A stretch of DNA of 64,000 bases from Aequorivita sp. H23M31 (lineage in GTDB: Bacteria > Bacteroidota > Bacteroidia > Flavobacteriales > Flavobacteriaceae). The stretch covers positions 1,116,001-1,180,000 of the forward strand of contig NZ_CP034951.1 of NCBI RefSeq assembly GCF_004022485.1, given 5' to 3'. Positions within the stretch are counted from its first letter, which is position 1. Each line of letters begins with the position of its first letter. This document shows positions 24,304 through 33,865 of the stretch, piece by piece. A program made the translations under genes and the position numbers. The notes under the pieces were generated by a model. It did not search any database. It saw only the letters and a program-made list of their open reading frames with translations, and was not told where the DNA came from.

Positions 24304-26943
24304 TTAAAGCTTTATCTCCAACGTTGCATACCAAGTCCGAGGTTGGCTTGGGATTATCCCAGGTCCAGGATAACCGGTGGCTCTTCGGGTAAAGTAACTT
24401 CGGTCCAATAGATTATTGATCCCAGCTTCAATTTTGAACCGTCCAAAACCATAAGATAATGAAAGATCCATAATATCATAAGCTGGAATTTCACCTTTTA
24501 TCCCACTTTGATCGGTAAAATCACGGGCGGCGTTTGTGGCATCGGTAAATTGCGTGCTTAGATAGGTATATTGAAGACTTCCTGCAAAATCTTTATATCC
24601 AAAATGCAATCCGGTTTTTAGGTTTATCTTCGGAATAAACTCAACTTGTTTTCCAGTTACGTTAGCTTCTTCCGAAGAAATATATTCGCTTTCTGTATAT
24701 GCAAGATTTAGGAACGTACACAAATTAAAATCCGAAGGTCCTTTAAAGGATCCCCAAATATTCCAATCTATAAAACCTTCAAGACCATAAGTTATGGCGT
24801 CCCCTATATTCGTTCTGAAACGTTCGTATGGATTGATACTTCCTCGACGACCAATAACTCCCAAACGGTTTTTATAACTGAGGAAAAACCCACCTAGGTC
24901 ATAAGAAACATAGTTGTCAAATCTTCCCCTAGCTCCAAAATCGAAGGTGTATCCGCTTTCATCCGTGATATCTGGGTCAACGACGAAAGAACTATTTATT
25001 ATCCTAATATCGTTAAAGGTAACTGAACGGTAATTCTGACTTATATTACCATAGAACTCGGTTATTTTCATGGGTTTATAACTCATTCCTACTCCCAGTA
25101 AAACAAAGGCTCGTTCAAATTCACGATTGTCTGGAATGGTTTCGTACAAAATTGGATTGCCAGCAATATCAACATTAATTTTTTTGTAATCGCCTTCACT
25201 TTTCGTTTTTATATATTCAAATCGAATACCTGGAGTTACCGAAAATTTTGATGAAAGATTAAAAATATTTTCACCAAAAGCTGCAAAGTTTAAATTAGGA
25301 AATGTAAAATCACTCTGTCTTTCAAAGTACGGATACGTTGAAGTTTCAAAATTGAAATTTGCATCGCTTCCATTAGTTCCGGGCCCTTGTCGCTCATCGT
25401 TATTGGATTGATAATATTTTCCTCCCAAAAGAAGGACGCTGGCATTTCCCAACAAATTGTATCGTGTCAATAATCTAGCCTCTGCGCCCCAATTATTGAA
25501 ATTACCAGAAATTACCTCTCTTGGTTTTTCAAGATCATCGGGTTGCGAAACGCGATTTTGTCTAAACCCAACATTCTTTCGTTCGGCATCGAGAGCAAAT
25601 AAGTTTAAACTGAAATCGGTTTTTTCGGAAAAACCATGGTCAAGCCTTAAAGAATACAGCTTCCAATCTACCTCAAACCAATTTCGGGTGCGATTGCTGA
25701 ATGTAGGATCTTCTTCAAATTGTTTATCGGTCATTCCTCCTGGTTGCTGTGCCAGATAATGGAGATAACTCATTTCAAATGCGAGCTTTGTCTTACTAGA
25801 AAATGAATAATCTATATGGGCATAGGCATTCTTGGAATCAAACTGGGAATTGGGTCTAAAATCATCCCCCGTTTTGTAGTTATAATATGCATAATACCCC
25901 AGTTTACCTACGGTGCCGCTAAAACTATTAAAACTGTTGAAAAGGTTGTAGGAGCCCAAAGATTGGCGTGAAATCCATTCAAACTTTTTATTGGGATTGG
26001 GCTTTTTTAGAATAAAATTGATCAATCCCCCAAATTGGGTTCCATATTGAAGTGAAGCCGCTCCGCGTATGACCTCAATTTCACTGAGTGCGTCCGCTGG
26101 AGGAGTGTAATAACTCTCGGGATATCCCAAAACATCAGCTGAAATATCATAGCCATTTTGCCGCGTATTGAAATAGGCCGTTCTATTGGGATTCAATCCA
26201 CGTCCTCCTATATTAAGTTGCAAACCTCCGTCATTATTTTCATAAATGTTCAGGCCTACAACCTGTGCATAAATCTGTCGTGCATTGTTAGTAGCGGTAT
26301 TGGTGGTGAGATTCTCCATTACCACAACCTCGCTCTTTTTCCCTGCATAAATAGCCGTTCCTTCAACTTGTTTTAAGCTGCGAAGTGCAAAGATCTCGTC
26401 TTTTCTTTTTTTGATCACAACCTCGGAAAGTTCCTCCCCAAGAGGTTCCAATTTAAAAGTTATTGTAAGGTTTTTTGAAATGGTGACCATTTCTTTTAAA
26501 AGCTTGAATTCCATGTCAAAAACTGCGAACTCGTAGGTTCCTGCAGGCACATTATTAAATTCAAAGTTTCCATTGGAATCGGTGGTTGTGGATTTACCAA
26601 GATCCAGGTTGTAAACTTCTGCATTTGGAATCGGCAAATTATCCGATTTGTGAACCACTTTTCCCGAAAATGAAAATTGAGCGAACAAGGGAAGGCTTAG
26701 TAGACAAAGAAATACGGAAAAAACCAGATTTTTATAAAAGGAGAAATTTCCTTTTTCGAAGGGACTATCCTTAGGAAATGCCTGGGGTGTCAAGACCCCA
26801 GAGGTTTTTATAACCTTTGGGGTTTTATTGGGATTCCCGACCTCACAGGTTTCAAAAACATGTGAGGTTTTAGCGAAAACCTTTGTGATTTCTGCAGAAA
26901 TATTTAAGGGGATTTCTAAGCTTCTATTTCTAAATTCTATCAT
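24304..26943 (-). CDS. TonB-dependent receptor, FecA-like
   Basis: The longest frame is 879 residues, but the signal peptide (FYKNLVFSVFLCLLSLPLFAQ) only begins near residue 69, so the true start is doubtful. The order is a carboxypeptidase-like regulatory domain (about 92-175), plug (about 205-315, with EIEVIRGAASLQYGTQFGG) and beta-barrel to the end, where TRRATGYPGPGIIP and the final strand WYATLEIKL resemble FecA-type ferric citrate receptors. The first 65 codons run through two palindromic repeats (26795-26823 and 26840-26868). It is the last gene of a DUF4856-imelysin-HTTM-receptor run, pointing to iron uptake. The substrate is inferred. Confidence 0.88.
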   Translation of the reverse strand: MIEFRNRSLEIPLNISAEITKVFAKTSHVFETCEVGNPNKTPKVIKTSGVLTPQAFPKDSPFEKGNFSFYKNLVFSVFLCLLSLPLFAQFSFSGKVVHKSDNLPIPNAEVYNLDLGKSTTTDSNGNFEFNNVPAGTYEFAVFDMEFKLLKEMVTISKNLTITFKLEPLGEELSEVVIKKRKDEIFALRSLKQVEGTAIYAGKKSEVVVMENLTTNTATNNARQIYAQVVGLNIYENNDGGLQLNIGGRGLNPNRTAYFNTRQNGYDISADVLGYPESYYTPPADALSEIEVIRGAASLQYGTQFGGLINFILKKPNPNKKFEWISRQSLGSYNLFNSFNSFSGTVGKLGYYAYYNYKTGDDFRPNSQFDSKNAYAHIDYSFSSKTKLAFEMSYLHYLAQQPGGMTDKQFEEDPTFSNRTRNWFEVDWKLYSLRLDHGFSEKTDFSLNLFALDAERKNVGFRQNRVSQPDDLEKPREVISGNFNNWGAEARLLTRYNLLGNASVLLLGGKYYQSNNDERQGPGTNGSDANFNFETSTYPYFERQSDFTFPNLNFAAFGENIFNLSSKFSVTPGIRFEYIKTKSEGDYKKINVDIAGNPILYETIPDNREFERAFVLLGVGMSYKPMKITEFYGNISQNYRSVTFNDIRIINSSFVVDPDITDESGYTFDFGARGRFDNYVSYDLGGFFLSYKNRLGVIGRRGSINPYERFRTNIGDAITYGLEGFIDWNIWGSFKGPSDFNLCTFLNLAYTESEYISSEEANVTGKQVEFIPKINLKTGLHFGYKDFAGSLQYTYLSTQFTDATNAARDFTDQSGIKGEIPAYDIMDLSLSYGFGRFKIEAGINNLLDRSYFTRRATGYPGPGIIPSQPRTWYATLEIKL
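26795..26823. repeat. Palindromic repeat in the 5' part of the receptor frame
   Basis: ACCCCAGAGGTT and AACCTTTGGGGT form a 12-bp stem with one mismatch. A second arrangement with the upstream TGGGGT (26783-26788) is possible. It lies between the ATG at 26943 and the signal peptide. Confidence 0.7.
26840..26868. repeat. Palindromic repeat in the 5' part of the receptor frame
   Basis: ACCTCACA and TGTGAGGT form an 8-bp stem around GGTTTCAAAAACA. In design it resembles the AAACCTAACAGG palindrome at 6834-6865. Confidence 0.7.
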
Positions 26944-26971
26944 ATACAGTCAACTGACCTTTTTATAATTT

Positions 26972-28336
26972 TTATAACCCCTTAATTTCGTCGTTAAAGG
27001 GAAGTATCCAATTTTTGTGCTTAAACGATTCTTTCTCTTTCATTAAATCAACATTTGGATCGATATATGGTTGACTTAACCTCCCATTTAGGGCGACGTA
27101 ACTTTTTACAAAAACGCCCACATTTTTATGGCCCTGCTCTTTAAAATGGTTTCCTAAGAAATGAGCATATTCCAAAATAAAATCAGGTTGAAAGCTCATT
27201 TGTTTTTCTTGAAAGGGAGTAAGAAAATCATCGTTGTCCACCATAAACTTTTGCCCAGTTTCCATATCTTTTATGGTGAATTCGGCAAATCCCGCTTTTT
27301 CCATTAACATAACACGCCACGAAAACCGGAATCCCTCTTCGGTCCAGAACAGTTCATCGGGATATAGTGCATAACGCCACGGAAACAGCAATTGGATTCC
27401 CAAGAAAATTCCAACAACTGGCAGGGCCAGACTTCTTTTGTATCGGTAACTTTTCTCATTCGTCTTAGAAATTATTCTTGAATAGTCGATGCGAAATAAT
27501 CTTGAAATAAATCGAATAATGCGTTGATGAACTCCGGCGTCAAAAAATATCAGTGAACTTACGATCATTATAAATGGGAACATTCCGATAGGAAAAAGGA
27601 CGCGCGTGAGCACGTGAAAAATGACAACCAAAGCAAAAGCAAACCAACGGGTAGGTTTATACAAAAGCAAGAAGGGAATTGTCAAATCATATATAGCGCC
27701 GCTCCAACTGAAGATATAAAGAACCCATTCCTGCTGCAATAAATCGCCTAAAATTGGAAGATCATATTTGGAAGGCAGCCATATTTTTAAGGGCAAGGCA
27801 TGAAAGAGCCAATCGCTGTTCAATTTTGCCAAACCAGCATAAAAATAAACAGTGCCCAATAAAAATTTGATACTGTCTATGGTCCATCTAGGAACTCTTA
27901 AAAACGCCCTTGTAGGATTTTTATAAGCATCAATAGAGAAATAGGCATTCGCGGGAAGGAAAATCATCAAAAAACCCACACAACTTATAAAATAATAGTG
28001 ATTGAGATAAGTGGTTTTATCCATCAACTCAATGTAGGTAAAGCTTAAAAAAAAGAGAATGATGGCGATTCTGTACTTATATCCCAGGGCAACACATAGT
28101 GAAGCAATTCCGCAGACAATGAAAATTAGGTAAGTATAATTCCCAATCGGTTGCACCCAATGAAAGCCGTAATAACTAAAGAAAAACTTAGGCTCTATGT
28201 AAAGTTTATAAATCCAACCATGTAAGGAAAAACGTACGATACTTATTAGCATCATAGTACCAAAAAATACACGAAAGACCGCAAGAGGTGCGGCCGATGT
28301 GGTTTTTTGGAAATAATTTTTTACTGCTGGGAGCAT
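26972..28336 (-). CDS. HTTM domain membrane protein (vitamin K carboxylase-like)
   Basis: The 454-residue protein has about eight membrane segments in the first 300 residues, matching the HTTM domain found in vitamin K-dependent gamma-carboxylase homologues (start LAVFRVFFGTMMLISIVRF; FYAGLAKLNSDWL). The C-terminal 120 residues are soluble. Bacterial members have no settled function. It lies 106 bp after the imelysin gene and 28 bp before the receptor frame on the same strand, a set of neighbours I recall from other Bacteroidota and linked to iron. Its role in that cluster is unproven. Confidence 0.85.
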   Translation of the reverse strand: MLPAVKNYFQKTTSAAPLAVFRVFFGTMMLISIVRFSLHGWIYKLYIEPKFFFSYYGFHWVQPIGNYTYLIFIVCGIASLCVALGYKYRIAIILFFLSFTYIELMDKTTYLNHYYFISCVGFLMIFLPANAYFSIDAYKNPTRAFLRVPRWTIDSIKFLLGTVYFYAGLAKLNSDWLFHALPLKIWLPSKYDLPILGDLLQQEWVLYIFSWSGAIYDLTIPFLLLYKPTRWFAFALVVIFHVLTRVLFPIGMFPFIMIVSSLIFFDAGVHQRIIRFISRLFRIDYSRIISKTNEKSYRYKRSLALPVVGIFLGIQLLFPWRYALYPDELFWTEEGFRFSWRVMLMEKAGFAEFTIKDMETGQKFMVDNDDFLTPFQEKQMSFQPDFILEYAHFLGNHFKEQGHKNVGVFVKSYVALNGRLSQPYIDPNVDLMKEKESFKHKNWILPFNDEIKGL

Positions 28337-28442
28337 AAATCCTGTACAAAGGTTCTTGGCGGAATCAACAAAATATTAGTGTAAATGGCTAGAACCCTTT
28401 TGGTATATTTTCTTATAAAAATCTGTGTGGTAATATTTCTGC

Positions 28443-29558
28443 TTAGTCCCCATCTGCATCCACATAGTCGATAGCGATGTTCAAGGCCTGTACCATATCC
28501 ACTTTCATTAGGACAACATTTCGTTGCAGTTCATCAAAAGTTTCCAACATTTTGGAATTGTCGGTTGCTATTTGCTCCACAAAATTCGGTTTTAAAGTAT
28601 TAATTTTCGCTCTAGCCGCATCAAACTGATTATTGATCAGAACACTAAGATCTTCACCATTTTTAATCGTATTCAAATAATCCAAATAGGTCTTATAACT
28701 CGGACCATTCGCACTTCCGCCAAATTTCTTACCGTTGAAAAAGTTCTGGGTAGCATCAAGAGCCTGCATTAAAAGTTCTTTGGAAATGTCTTTTTTGTAA
28801 AATGCCTCTACATTCTGTGGCAAAACTCCGTTGGAATAAACTCCAGCAGGAATTCCAACTTTTCCTGCACGCAAGGCTTTTTCATAATAAAAAATGTAAG
28901 CATTGGTAAATTTATCGACTGCACCTAACGCTGAAGAAGCGGTATTCGCAACAAATACATCTCTGTATCCCGCAGTCCAACTAGTTAAAACTTCATCTGT
29001 TTGGGAAGAAATAGTTTCGGAAAGTTTTTGAAGATAGTTTTTATATCCAGTCGCATTGGCATTTGAAGTATAAAAAGAAAGTATTTCGGTATCGTTTTCA
29101 CCTAAACCATTTATCATATAATCCAATGCCGGAAAACCTTGGGCATCAATTGTGGAAGGCAAGTCAAAATTATAAGTTCCGCTACTGATAAATCCTTCTA
29201 TTTGTGGAACATCGGTAGGATAAACATTTAATCGATTTCGGAATCTCAACTCTTCCGCCTTTCCTATTTCAAACATGGAAACATTCTGGAATGAAACATA
29301 AGCAGCTTCCCAAGAGTTTCGAAGGTCCTGCAATTTACCCTCGGTAGGATTGGAAGTGAACTCATTTGTTTTGGTCTTCAAATCATTCACTTTGGAATCA
29401 AAACTTGTATAGGCTGGAATAATAATATTATCAGCCCAGTTGGCGAGCATGGCGCCTCTGTCGAAATTATCCGTAGATTCATTGGAATCGTTGCTTTTAC
29501 AACTTGAAAGAACAAAAAGAAAGGCTACGACAATACTGCCAAATTTTAAATATTTCAT
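28443..29558 (-). CDS. Imelysin family lipoprotein
   Basis: The start is placed at 29558 (MKYLKFGSIVVAFLF) instead of the ATG at 29588, because it gives a proper lipoprotein signal with lipobox LSSC (Cys at about residue 20). The 371-residue mature region matches the imelysin-like helical fold (SWEAAYVSFQNVSMFEIG; ENDTEILSFY). The GxHxxE motif of classical imelysins reads GFPALDYMING here, so the His and Glu are replaced; metalloprotease or metal-binding activity by that site is doubtful. Imelysins are iron-regulated surface or periplasmic proteins linked to iron uptake. It lies 77 bp after the DUF4856 gene. Confidence 0.88.
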   Translation of the reverse strand: MKYLKFGSIVVAFLFVLSSCKSNDSNESTDNFDRGAMLANWADNIIIPAYTSFDSKVNDLKTKTNEFTSNPTEGKLQDLRNSWEAAYVSFQNVSMFEIGKAEELRFRNRLNVYPTDVPQIEGFISSGTYNFDLPSTIDAQGFPALDYMINGLGENDTEILSFYTSNANATGYKNYLQKLSETISSQTDEVLTSWTAGYRDVFVANTASSALGAVDKFTNAYIFYYEKALRAGKVGIPAGVYSNGVLPQNVEAFYKKDISKELLMQALDATQNFFNGKKFGGSANGPSYKTYLDYLNTIKNGEDLSVLINNQFDAARAKINTLKPNFVEQIATDNSKMLETFDELQRNVVLMKVDMVQALNIAIDYVDADGD

Positions 29559-29635
29559 TCTGAAAGGTTTTAAATCAAAGAAAACCAACCGAACAACATT
29601 ATCGCTGCTCGGTTGGCAATTAACTTCATTAAATA

Positions 29636-30853
29636 TTAAATACTTGCTGCTTGGGCAACGGTAAAATCAAACTTCTGGGCAATTGCCTCAGAAACGGCAT
29701 CCAAAGTTTCTGGTGTGATTCCCCAATATCCATTTTCAGCACCCATAAGTTGGTTTAACAAAGCATCAACTTCAGAACGGGTAAAAAGCGGCGTGTTGGT
29801 CTGAGAATCTCTTGTAAATCTTAAGCTATAAACAAATCCGTATGCTTCAGATAGTGCGTGAAACGCTCCTTCACGGTTGCCGCTAACTATTTTATTTTTT
29901 CCAACCTGCAAATAGAATATCCCTCTAACCGCAATAACTTTTGAAACATTTGCCCGGATAATTGCTGCTTGTGCATCACGAACTTCATAGTTTTTTGCTA
30001 CTATAGCAGCTCTTCCTAATTTAAAAGCATCAAAAATGTCGGTTGCTAAATATGAGAAATCAGGATCCTTACTTACGTTTCCTACATATTCATTCAAGAA
30101 AACATCATCCTCACCAATGGTGAGGTTTGGATTGGCGATATCCTGTGAATTTCCATATAGGTAACCATAAGCCTCGTCCCATTTGTGTTCCATGGAGGTG
30201 TAGTTTTTGTTTTCCTCGGTAATACCGTTATCATTATTTTCACGGTTACTACCTTCATCCAAGACTGCCGGACTTAGATAGTTGTTCAACATTTGGTCTG
30301 CCATCAAAGCCCCTAAAAGACTTTTAGCAAACGCTTGGTTGTATTCTAATCCATTTCCATTTACGTAACGGGTTTTACTCCCATCGGCAATCTGACCGGC
30401 AACACCAGGAGCAGCAACTACCATATTATTAGGAAATACCTCATTCACTTGTGAAGAAATAAAACCTTCTAAAGTAGATTTAATCAATGCACTTTCCGAA
30501 GCATTTGAAGCAAAATAATCATTGGATGCTGCTGTTTTACTACGAAGGTTTTTATTGGATGCATTTAATTCTGGAACGCTGAAATCATTATTGCCAGCTT
30601 CGTGGCCGTACATTGCCAATAATGAAGCTTCTGTTGCATTATCAAAATCCAAAAGCGCGGATTTTAGTTCGGCACCCATTAAAAGTCTGGTGGTCTGCCC
30701 TTCAAAGGAAATTGTTGACTCCCCGCCTCTTTCAAATTTATAGCTAGCTGGTGGTACTACTGTATGATCAATCGATTTATTATCATCATCAGATGAACAA
30801 GAGACAAAAAAGAGTGCCACCACCACGGATGCACTTAAAATTACATTTTTCAT
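29636..30853 (-). CDS. DUF4856 lipoprotein
   Basis: The 405-residue protein begins with a lipoprotein signal (VALFFVSCSSDDD, Cys near residue 19, followed by an acidic run that may direct surface export in Bacteroidota). The body is helical and matches what I recall of DUF4856 (YKFERGGESTISFEGQTTRL; MEHKWDEAYGYLYG). The repeated W..AYGY pattern resembles imelysin-like helical proteins. It is the first gene of the DUF4856-imelysin-HTTM-receptor cluster, with a good promoter at 30930-30900, and probably binds a haem or iron ligand at the surface; that is inference. Confidence 0.85.
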   Translation of the reverse strand: MKNVILSASVVVALFFVSCSSDDDNKSIDHTVVPPASYKFERGGESTISFEGQTTRLLMGAELKSALLDFDNATEASLLAMYGHEAGNNDFSVPELNASNKNLRSKTAASNDYFASNASESALIKSTLEGFISSQVNEVFPNNMVVAAPGVAGQIADGSKTRYVNGNGLEYNQAFAKSLLGALMADQMLNNYLSPAVLDEGSNRENNDNGITEENKNYTSMEHKWDEAYGYLYGNSQDIANPNLTIGEDDVFLNEYVGNVSKDPDFSYLATDIFDAFKLGRAAIVAKNYEVRDAQAAIIRANVSKVIAVRGIFYLQVGKNKIVSGNREGAFHALSEAYGFVYSLRFTRDSQTNTPLFTRSEVDALLNQLMGAENGYWGITPETLDAVSEAIAQKFDFTVAQAASI

Positions 30854-31350
30854 TGAGTTTTTATTTAGACTTAATTTAAATAGTTTGGTTTTTCGTCTGC
30901 AAAAGTAAATGCCAATCCTCGATTTCGCAAGCTTATTTCGAATAAATTAATTTAAGGATGTTAAATTTTTCGGCTCGATAATGAGAGAGATTTTTATTTG
31001 TCTGGTTTTGAAGTCCTCCGCTTGAGATATTATAAATAAATAATCCCTCTTGATATTTAAAAATTCCTCGAGAGTGAAAAATTTTTAGAAAATCATTCCA
31101 ATGAGGAGTTTTTAAATTTACCCTACTATTTAATATTCCCAATTTACAAGAACAAAATTTAGTGTGAAGTTCCTTAAAAATGGAAAATCTGGAAGCAATT
31201 ACAATATTGATTTACCCATACGGGAATAAAGAATGAGTTTTAAGAATAAGAAATGTTTCCCATTATTATCCGATAACAGTAAATGAGACGTATAGAATAT
31301 TGAAAATTGTTAGGAGCTTCTGACCTTCCTTTGATTCTTTTTCGGATAAA
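30854..31350. other. 497-bp intergenic stretch
   Basis: It contains the promoter of the iron cluster (30900-30930). An open frame of 69 codons on the minus strand (30933-31142) has no recognisable features and ends right beside that promoter; I do not call it a gene. Nothing else is visible. Confidence 0.5.
30900..30930 (-). promoter_or_regulatory. Promoter of the DUF4856-imelysin-HTTM-receptor cluster
   Basis: On the minus strand, TTG (30930-30928) is followed after 20 bases by TACTTTTG (30907-30900), with GCA after it. This is a good match to the Bacteroidota -33/-7 pattern and lies 47 bp before the start codon. Confidence 0.65.
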
Positions 31351-32889
31351 CTATTGTTTTAAAGAATTCAGATATGAAATGATTGCCTTCCGAATATCCG
31401 CTGCATTTTCCCCCTCTTTCGCATATTGTACTTTAACGATTCCTGGATTATCCGGAGTTAGAAAGGGTATGTCCAGACCTTTTAGGAGAAAGTCGCTAAA
31501 GGCAATAGAATAGGTTTTTTGATCGACAATTGCATCAGAACCAATTTGCCATGCGCCAGCCGCATCTTTGGAAATATTATATCGCTGTAAATAGGCACCG
31601 GTTCCACTCTGACCCATTCCATAATCCAAAACCTTTTTTAAGAGATCTCCTTTAATATCCACCAAAAGGGAACTTCCACCAAAGGGAAGAATCCTGAAAA
31701 TATCTGTGCTCGTAATGTCTCCACTCAATTTATCATCAATTCGGATAGATCCTCCATTTACTACACCCGCTTGTGCTCTATCACCATAGGCATAAGCTAA
31801 AGAGCGAGCGATAATTTCACCAAGATTGGTTTGTTTTGATCTACTGGCGTCATCGGTTCCGTCTAAAGGAACGGATGCCTGATAGATAACCTCGTCTGGA
31901 TTGTCGATAAATTCCTTCAGCTTACTGTCCATAAGTGCGGTCCACTTTTCAACCACTCGAGCAACTTTTGGCGAGGATGGAGTCTTATCCGTAACCATCA
32001 CCAATTCAGAATTTAATGTGAGGTTTTTATTTTTTGGATTATATATTAAGGTATGAACATATAAACTTTTAGCATTGGCATCCGCCTTGGCAATAATTGT
32101 ACTTCCCTGTTTTTCCAACATGTTGTTATGCTCGTGACCGCCCATGATTAAACGCAGTGAAGGAATCCGTTTTGCTATGTCCATATCTTCTTCCAAGGCA
32201 ACGTGGGTAAGTCCAACGACGAATTCGTTGTTTTCACCTGCGAGATTGTAAGCTCGTTTGGCATCATCATATATATCACCATAATAAACGTAATCCTGCG
32301 GGTTGGAAGGAAGTGTAACACCGAATACACCAAATTTCAATTTTTCATTATTTGGACCTATAGCTGTAAAACTTTCATAATCTGAAACTGGAGTTAACTT
32401 TCCGTTTTTATCCACTTCAAAAGGAATTGTACCACTTTTGGTCACGTGTCGAACATTGGCCGAAGTCCATTTAAAATTGGATTCATTTAAACGTTTTTGA
32501 AGATCTTTTTCCTTTAGATCGAACTCGTGGTTTCCGAAGGTGACCAAATCTAGATCGAGGGCATTCAGCACGTCGACCATTTGTTTTCCATTTAATCGTT
32601 CTCCATCAACTTTAAGTGTGCCTAACAGAGAAGGATTTAGGAAGTCGCCAGCCAAAAACAGATAGGTGTTCGGAAATTTTTGTTTTATGGAATCCCGGAT
32701 GTAGCCAACGCGCTCCAGACCGCCATATTCCCCGCCGTTAAGCGGAGCTATTTCATATACATCATTTATCTGAACGAATTTTAGAGTGATAGATTCCTTC
32801 CCCGTAATTGTTTGCTGAGGTGCTGGCTTTTTAACCCCACAGCTCCCTATAAAAAATCCCGTAATTGCAATAAGTAGTAATTTCTTCAT
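31351..32889 (-). CDS. 5'-nucleotidase / UDP-sugar hydrolase family lipoprotein
   Basis: The start is placed at 32889 (MKKLLLIAITGFF), which gives a lipobox (GSC, Cys near residue 17) and follows the HMG-CoA lyase stop by 1 bp; the frame also opens at 32940 inside that gene. The 512-residue enzyme has an N-terminal metallophosphatase domain (QINDVYE, GDFLNPS, GNHEFDL, GGHEHN) and a C-terminal 5'-nucleotidase domain (NLGEIIARSLAYA, GGSIRID, LPFGGS). It hydrolyses nucleotides in the periplasm or at the cell surface. Co-transcription with the lyase gene is certain from the spacing; a functional link is not. Confidence 0.92.
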   Translation of the reverse strand: MKKLLLIAITGFFIGSCGVKKPAPQQTITGKESITLKFVQINDVYEIAPLNGGEYGGLERVGYIRDSIKQKFPNTYLFLAGDFLNPSLLGTLKVDGERLNGKQMVDVLNALDLDLVTFGNHEFDLKEKDLQKRLNESNFKWTSANVRHVTKSGTIPFEVDKNGKLTPVSDYESFTAIGPNNEKLKFGVFGVTLPSNPQDYVYYGDIYDDAKRAYNLAGENNEFVVGLTHVALEEDMDIAKRIPSLRLIMGGHEHNNMLEKQGSTIIAKADANAKSLYVHTLIYNPKNKNLTLNSELVMVTDKTPSSPKVARVVEKWTALMDSKLKEFIDNPDEVIYQASVPLDGTDDASRSKQTNLGEIIARSLAYAYGDRAQAGVVNGGSIRIDDKLSGDITSTDIFRILPFGGSSLLVDIKGDLLKKVLDYGMGQSGTGAYLQRYNISKDAAGAWQIGSDAIVDQKTYSIAFSDFLLKGLDIPFLTPDNPGIVKVQYAKEGENAADIRKAIISYLNSLKQ

Positions 32890-32890
32890 C

Positions 32891-33754
32891 TTAATGGTAT
32901 TTGGTGAAAATCTTAGTCGCTTCATTGTAAGCACTTTCAAAGGACATAGGATTGATGTGCGAAGAAATCTTTTTTGTTGTAAAATAACTCAGCATTTTTT
33001 CCGTGGGCATATTCCCAGTCAATTCATCCTTTGCCATTGGGCAACCACCAAAACCTTGGATAGCTCCATCGAATCTTCGACATCCCGCCTGAAATGCAGA
33101 ATCAATTTTTTCGAACCAAGCGCTGGGAGTGGTATGCAAATGTGCTCCAAATTCAATATGGGGATATTTTGGAATTAGGTTTGAGAATAAATATTTTATT
33201 ATATCGGGAGTAGAGGTACCAACTGTATCACTAAGTGAAAGTATCTTTACTCCCATCGATGCCAGTTTTTCGGTCCACTCTCCTACTATATCTACGTTCC
33301 ATGGATCTCCATAAGGATTTCCGAAACCCATGGAAAGATAGGCAACAACTTCCTTATTGTTCTTATCAGCAAGATTCAATATCTCCTGAAGGATTACCAA
33401 AGATTCCGCAATGGTTTTATGGGTATTTCGCATCTGAAAGTTTTCCGAGATAGAAAACGGATATCCCAGGTAATCGATTTCTGTATGTTTTACCGCATCC
33501 TCCGCTCCCCGTTCGTTGGCGATAATAGCAAGAAGTTTACTTTTTGTTTTTGAAAGATCCAATCTTGAAAGTACCTCTGCCGTATCCACCATCTGCGGAA
33601 TTGCCTTTGGTGAAACAAAACTCCCAAAATCAATGGTATCGAACCCACAGCGCAAAAGCGACTGTATATACTGCACTTTTTTATCAGTGGGAATCCAATC
33701 TTTAATGCCTTGCATGGCATCACGTGGACATTCTATTATCTTTACTTGCTGCAT
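32891..33754 (-). CDS. Hydroxymethylglutaryl-CoA lyase
   Basis: The 287-residue enzyme is an HMGL-like TIM barrel. It starts with VKIIECPRDAMQGIKDWIPT, the metal- and substrate-binding segment (E-C-P-R-D), has HLHTTPS near residue 205 and the catalytic-Cys loop GFGGCPMAKD near residue 240. It cleaves HMG-CoA to acetoacetate and acetyl-CoA at the end of leucine breakdown. The 5'-nucleotidase gene follows 1 bp later. A -7 box (33767-33760) lies so near the start codon that the mRNA would be almost leaderless. Confidence 0.93.
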   Translation of the reverse strand: MQQVKIIECPRDAMQGIKDWIPTDKKVQYIQSLLRCGFDTIDFGSFVSPKAIPQMVDTAEVLSRLDLSKTKSKLLAIIANERGAEDAVKHTEIDYLGYPFSISENFQMRNTHKTIAESLVILQEILNLADKNNKEVVAYLSMGFGNPYGDPWNVDIVGEWTEKLASMGVKILSLSDTVGTSTPDIIKYLFSNLIPKYPHIEFGAHLHTTPSAWFEKIDSAFQAGCRRFDGAIQGFGGCPMAKDELTGNMPTEKMLSYFTTKKISSHINPMSFESAYNEATKIFTKYH

Positions 33755-33759
33755 TGGTT

Positions 33760-33767
33760 CAAAGATA
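33760..33767 (-). promoter_or_regulatory. Predicted -7 box for HMG-CoA lyase
   Basis: TATCTTTG on the minus strand matches the consensus and ends only 5 bp before the ATG. Confidence 0.4.
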
Positions 33768-33865
33768 GGAATTCCTTTGAAGGTTAAAATATTTCATTTT
33801 CGAAATAAGAAGAAATAACCCGTAAAACAACCATTTGCACCCATCAAATTGCTATCAAACCAAGA

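Noticed and set aside
30933-31142. 69-codon open frame on the minus strand before the DUF4856 gene
   Set aside because: No signal, domain or family resemblance; it ends at the promoter of the next operon, and its composition is not gene-like. Reported only as part of the intergenic stretch.
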